From positions 7,179-12,626 of the forward strand of contig PMBY01000170.1 of NCBI GenBank assembly GCA_003153875.1: a DNA stretch of 5,448 nt, written 5' to 3'. The notes under the pieces are model-generated. The model was not told the DNA's origin. It did not search any database and saw only the letters and a program-made list of their open reading frames with translations. Below are positions 4,955 through 5,448 of the stretch, one piece after another. The stretch comes from Myxococcales bacterium. GTDB lineage: Bacteria > Myxococcota > Polyangia > Fen-1088. Positions within the stretch are counted from its first letter, which is position 1. The number at the start of each line of letters is the position of its first letter. Both the position numbers and the translations under genes were made by a program.

Positions 4955-5448
4955 CTATCCATTGACCAGCGCCACGGTCCCTCTTGCTCCATCCAACGCC
5001 ACCATATCCCCGGTCTTGATGAATGTTCGAGCGCCCTTGGCGGAAACCACGGCGGGGATGCCGTATTCGCGGGCCACGACGGCACCATGGGACAAGGGAC
5101 TTCCGATCTCGGTGACCAGCCCCGCAATCAGACTGAAGTAGGGTGTCCAGCCGATGTCGGTGAACGACACGACCATGATCTCGCCCTGTTGTAGCGCGGC
5201 TGCTTCGGCCACGCTGTTCACGATGCGGGCGCGGGCCTTGACCATGCCGCGGCTGACTGGGATGCCCTTTATCTGATTGCCGGTGATGGCGACAGGTTCA
5301 TCCTCCTCCAGCGGCTCAGGGATGCCCACGTTCATCAATGGAAATTGCAGCTTCGCGGTCTCAGGGAGCTGAGCCCTGCGCTTGTTGGCCTTGGCTTTCC
5401 AAGTGGGGTCGCGATCCGCGATGAGTCGCCCGATCTCTTCTCGGGTCA
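4955..5448 (-). CDS. PEP-utilising enzyme, C-terminal phosphohistidine domain (N-terminal part beyond window)
   Basis: The frame is open from the right edge to TAG 4955-4957. It begins TREEIGRLIADRD, a helical segment usual before the mobile domain of PEP-synthase-like proteins. The PEP-utiliser domain follows: GIPVSRGMVKARARIV, then GEIMVVSFTDIGWTPYF, then the signature EIGSPLSHGAVVAREYGIPAVV (5113-5048). Its His codon at 5087-5089 is the expected phospho-carrying residue that swings between nucleotide-binding and PEP/pyruvate sites. The end, GDMVALDGARGTVALVNG, is typical of the family C-terminus. TTG 5336-5338 or ATG 5333-5335 could serve as a start, but the coding signal plainly continues upstream, so this is the end of a longer gene. 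Family options are PEP synthase, rifampin phosphotransferase-like or another PEP/pyruvate-binding dikinase. The SPLSHG form is closer to the rifampin phosphotransferase-like group than to classical PEP synthase (GGRTCHAA). The substrate is undetermined. Confidence 0.9.
   Translation of the reverse strand, partial: TREEIGRLIADRDPTWKAKANKRRAQLPETAKLQFPLMNVGIPEPLEEDEPVAITGNQIKGIPVSRGMVKARARIVNSVAEAAALQQGEIMVVSFTDIGWTPYFSLIAGLVTEIGSPLSHGAVVAREYGIPAVVSAKGARTFIKTGDMVALDGARGTVALVNG

Overview
This is a GC-rich bacterial window with six protein-coding genes: three complete small genes in a row on the minus strand, one complete regulator on the plus strand, and two genes cut by the window edges. The organism is most likely a high-GC, non-enteric Gram-negative, possibly Myxococcota or a relative. 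That is an inference from base composition, the omega-subunit sequence, glycine-rich RRM proteins and an NtrC-type regulator; no marker settles the taxonomy.

Left, plus strand (1-1341): the 3' part of a B12-binding radical SAM protein, with the end of the cobalamin fold, a CxxxCxxC cluster motif and a DUF4070-like tail. Next (1342-1601) is a convergent intergenic region with repeated 9-bp motifs and a clear intrinsic terminator for the minus-strand gene to its right.

Centre, minus strand (1602-2993): an RRM RNA-binding protein, then rpoZ (RNA polymerase omega subunit), then a second, paralogous RRM protein. In transcription order they run RRM2, rpoZ, RRM1. Each has a strong Shine-Dalgarno site. 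The gaps of 249 and 153 bp hold hairpins, so each gene is probably its own transcription unit or a semi-independent one. A transcription subunit bracketed by two near-identical RNA-binding proteins is the most distinctive layout here.

Right of centre, plus strand (3359-4753): a response regulator of the NtrC type (receiver, AAA+, Fis-type helix-turn-helix), transcribed divergently from RRM2 across a 365-bp gap. Its receiver and ATPase motifs look intact, but the sigma-54 contact loop reads GALPGS instead of GAFTGA. No histidine kinase lies beside it.

Right edge, minus strand (4955-5448): the C-terminal part of a PEP-utilising enzyme with the phosphohistidine domain, open to the window edge and convergent with the regulator.

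The genes do not form one obvious pathway. They look like separate housekeeping or regulatory units. I found no CRISPR array, mobile element, tRNA or rRNA, and nothing that clearly amounts to an undescribed system; the best leads are the RRM-rpoZ-RRM block and the altered sigma-54 loop.
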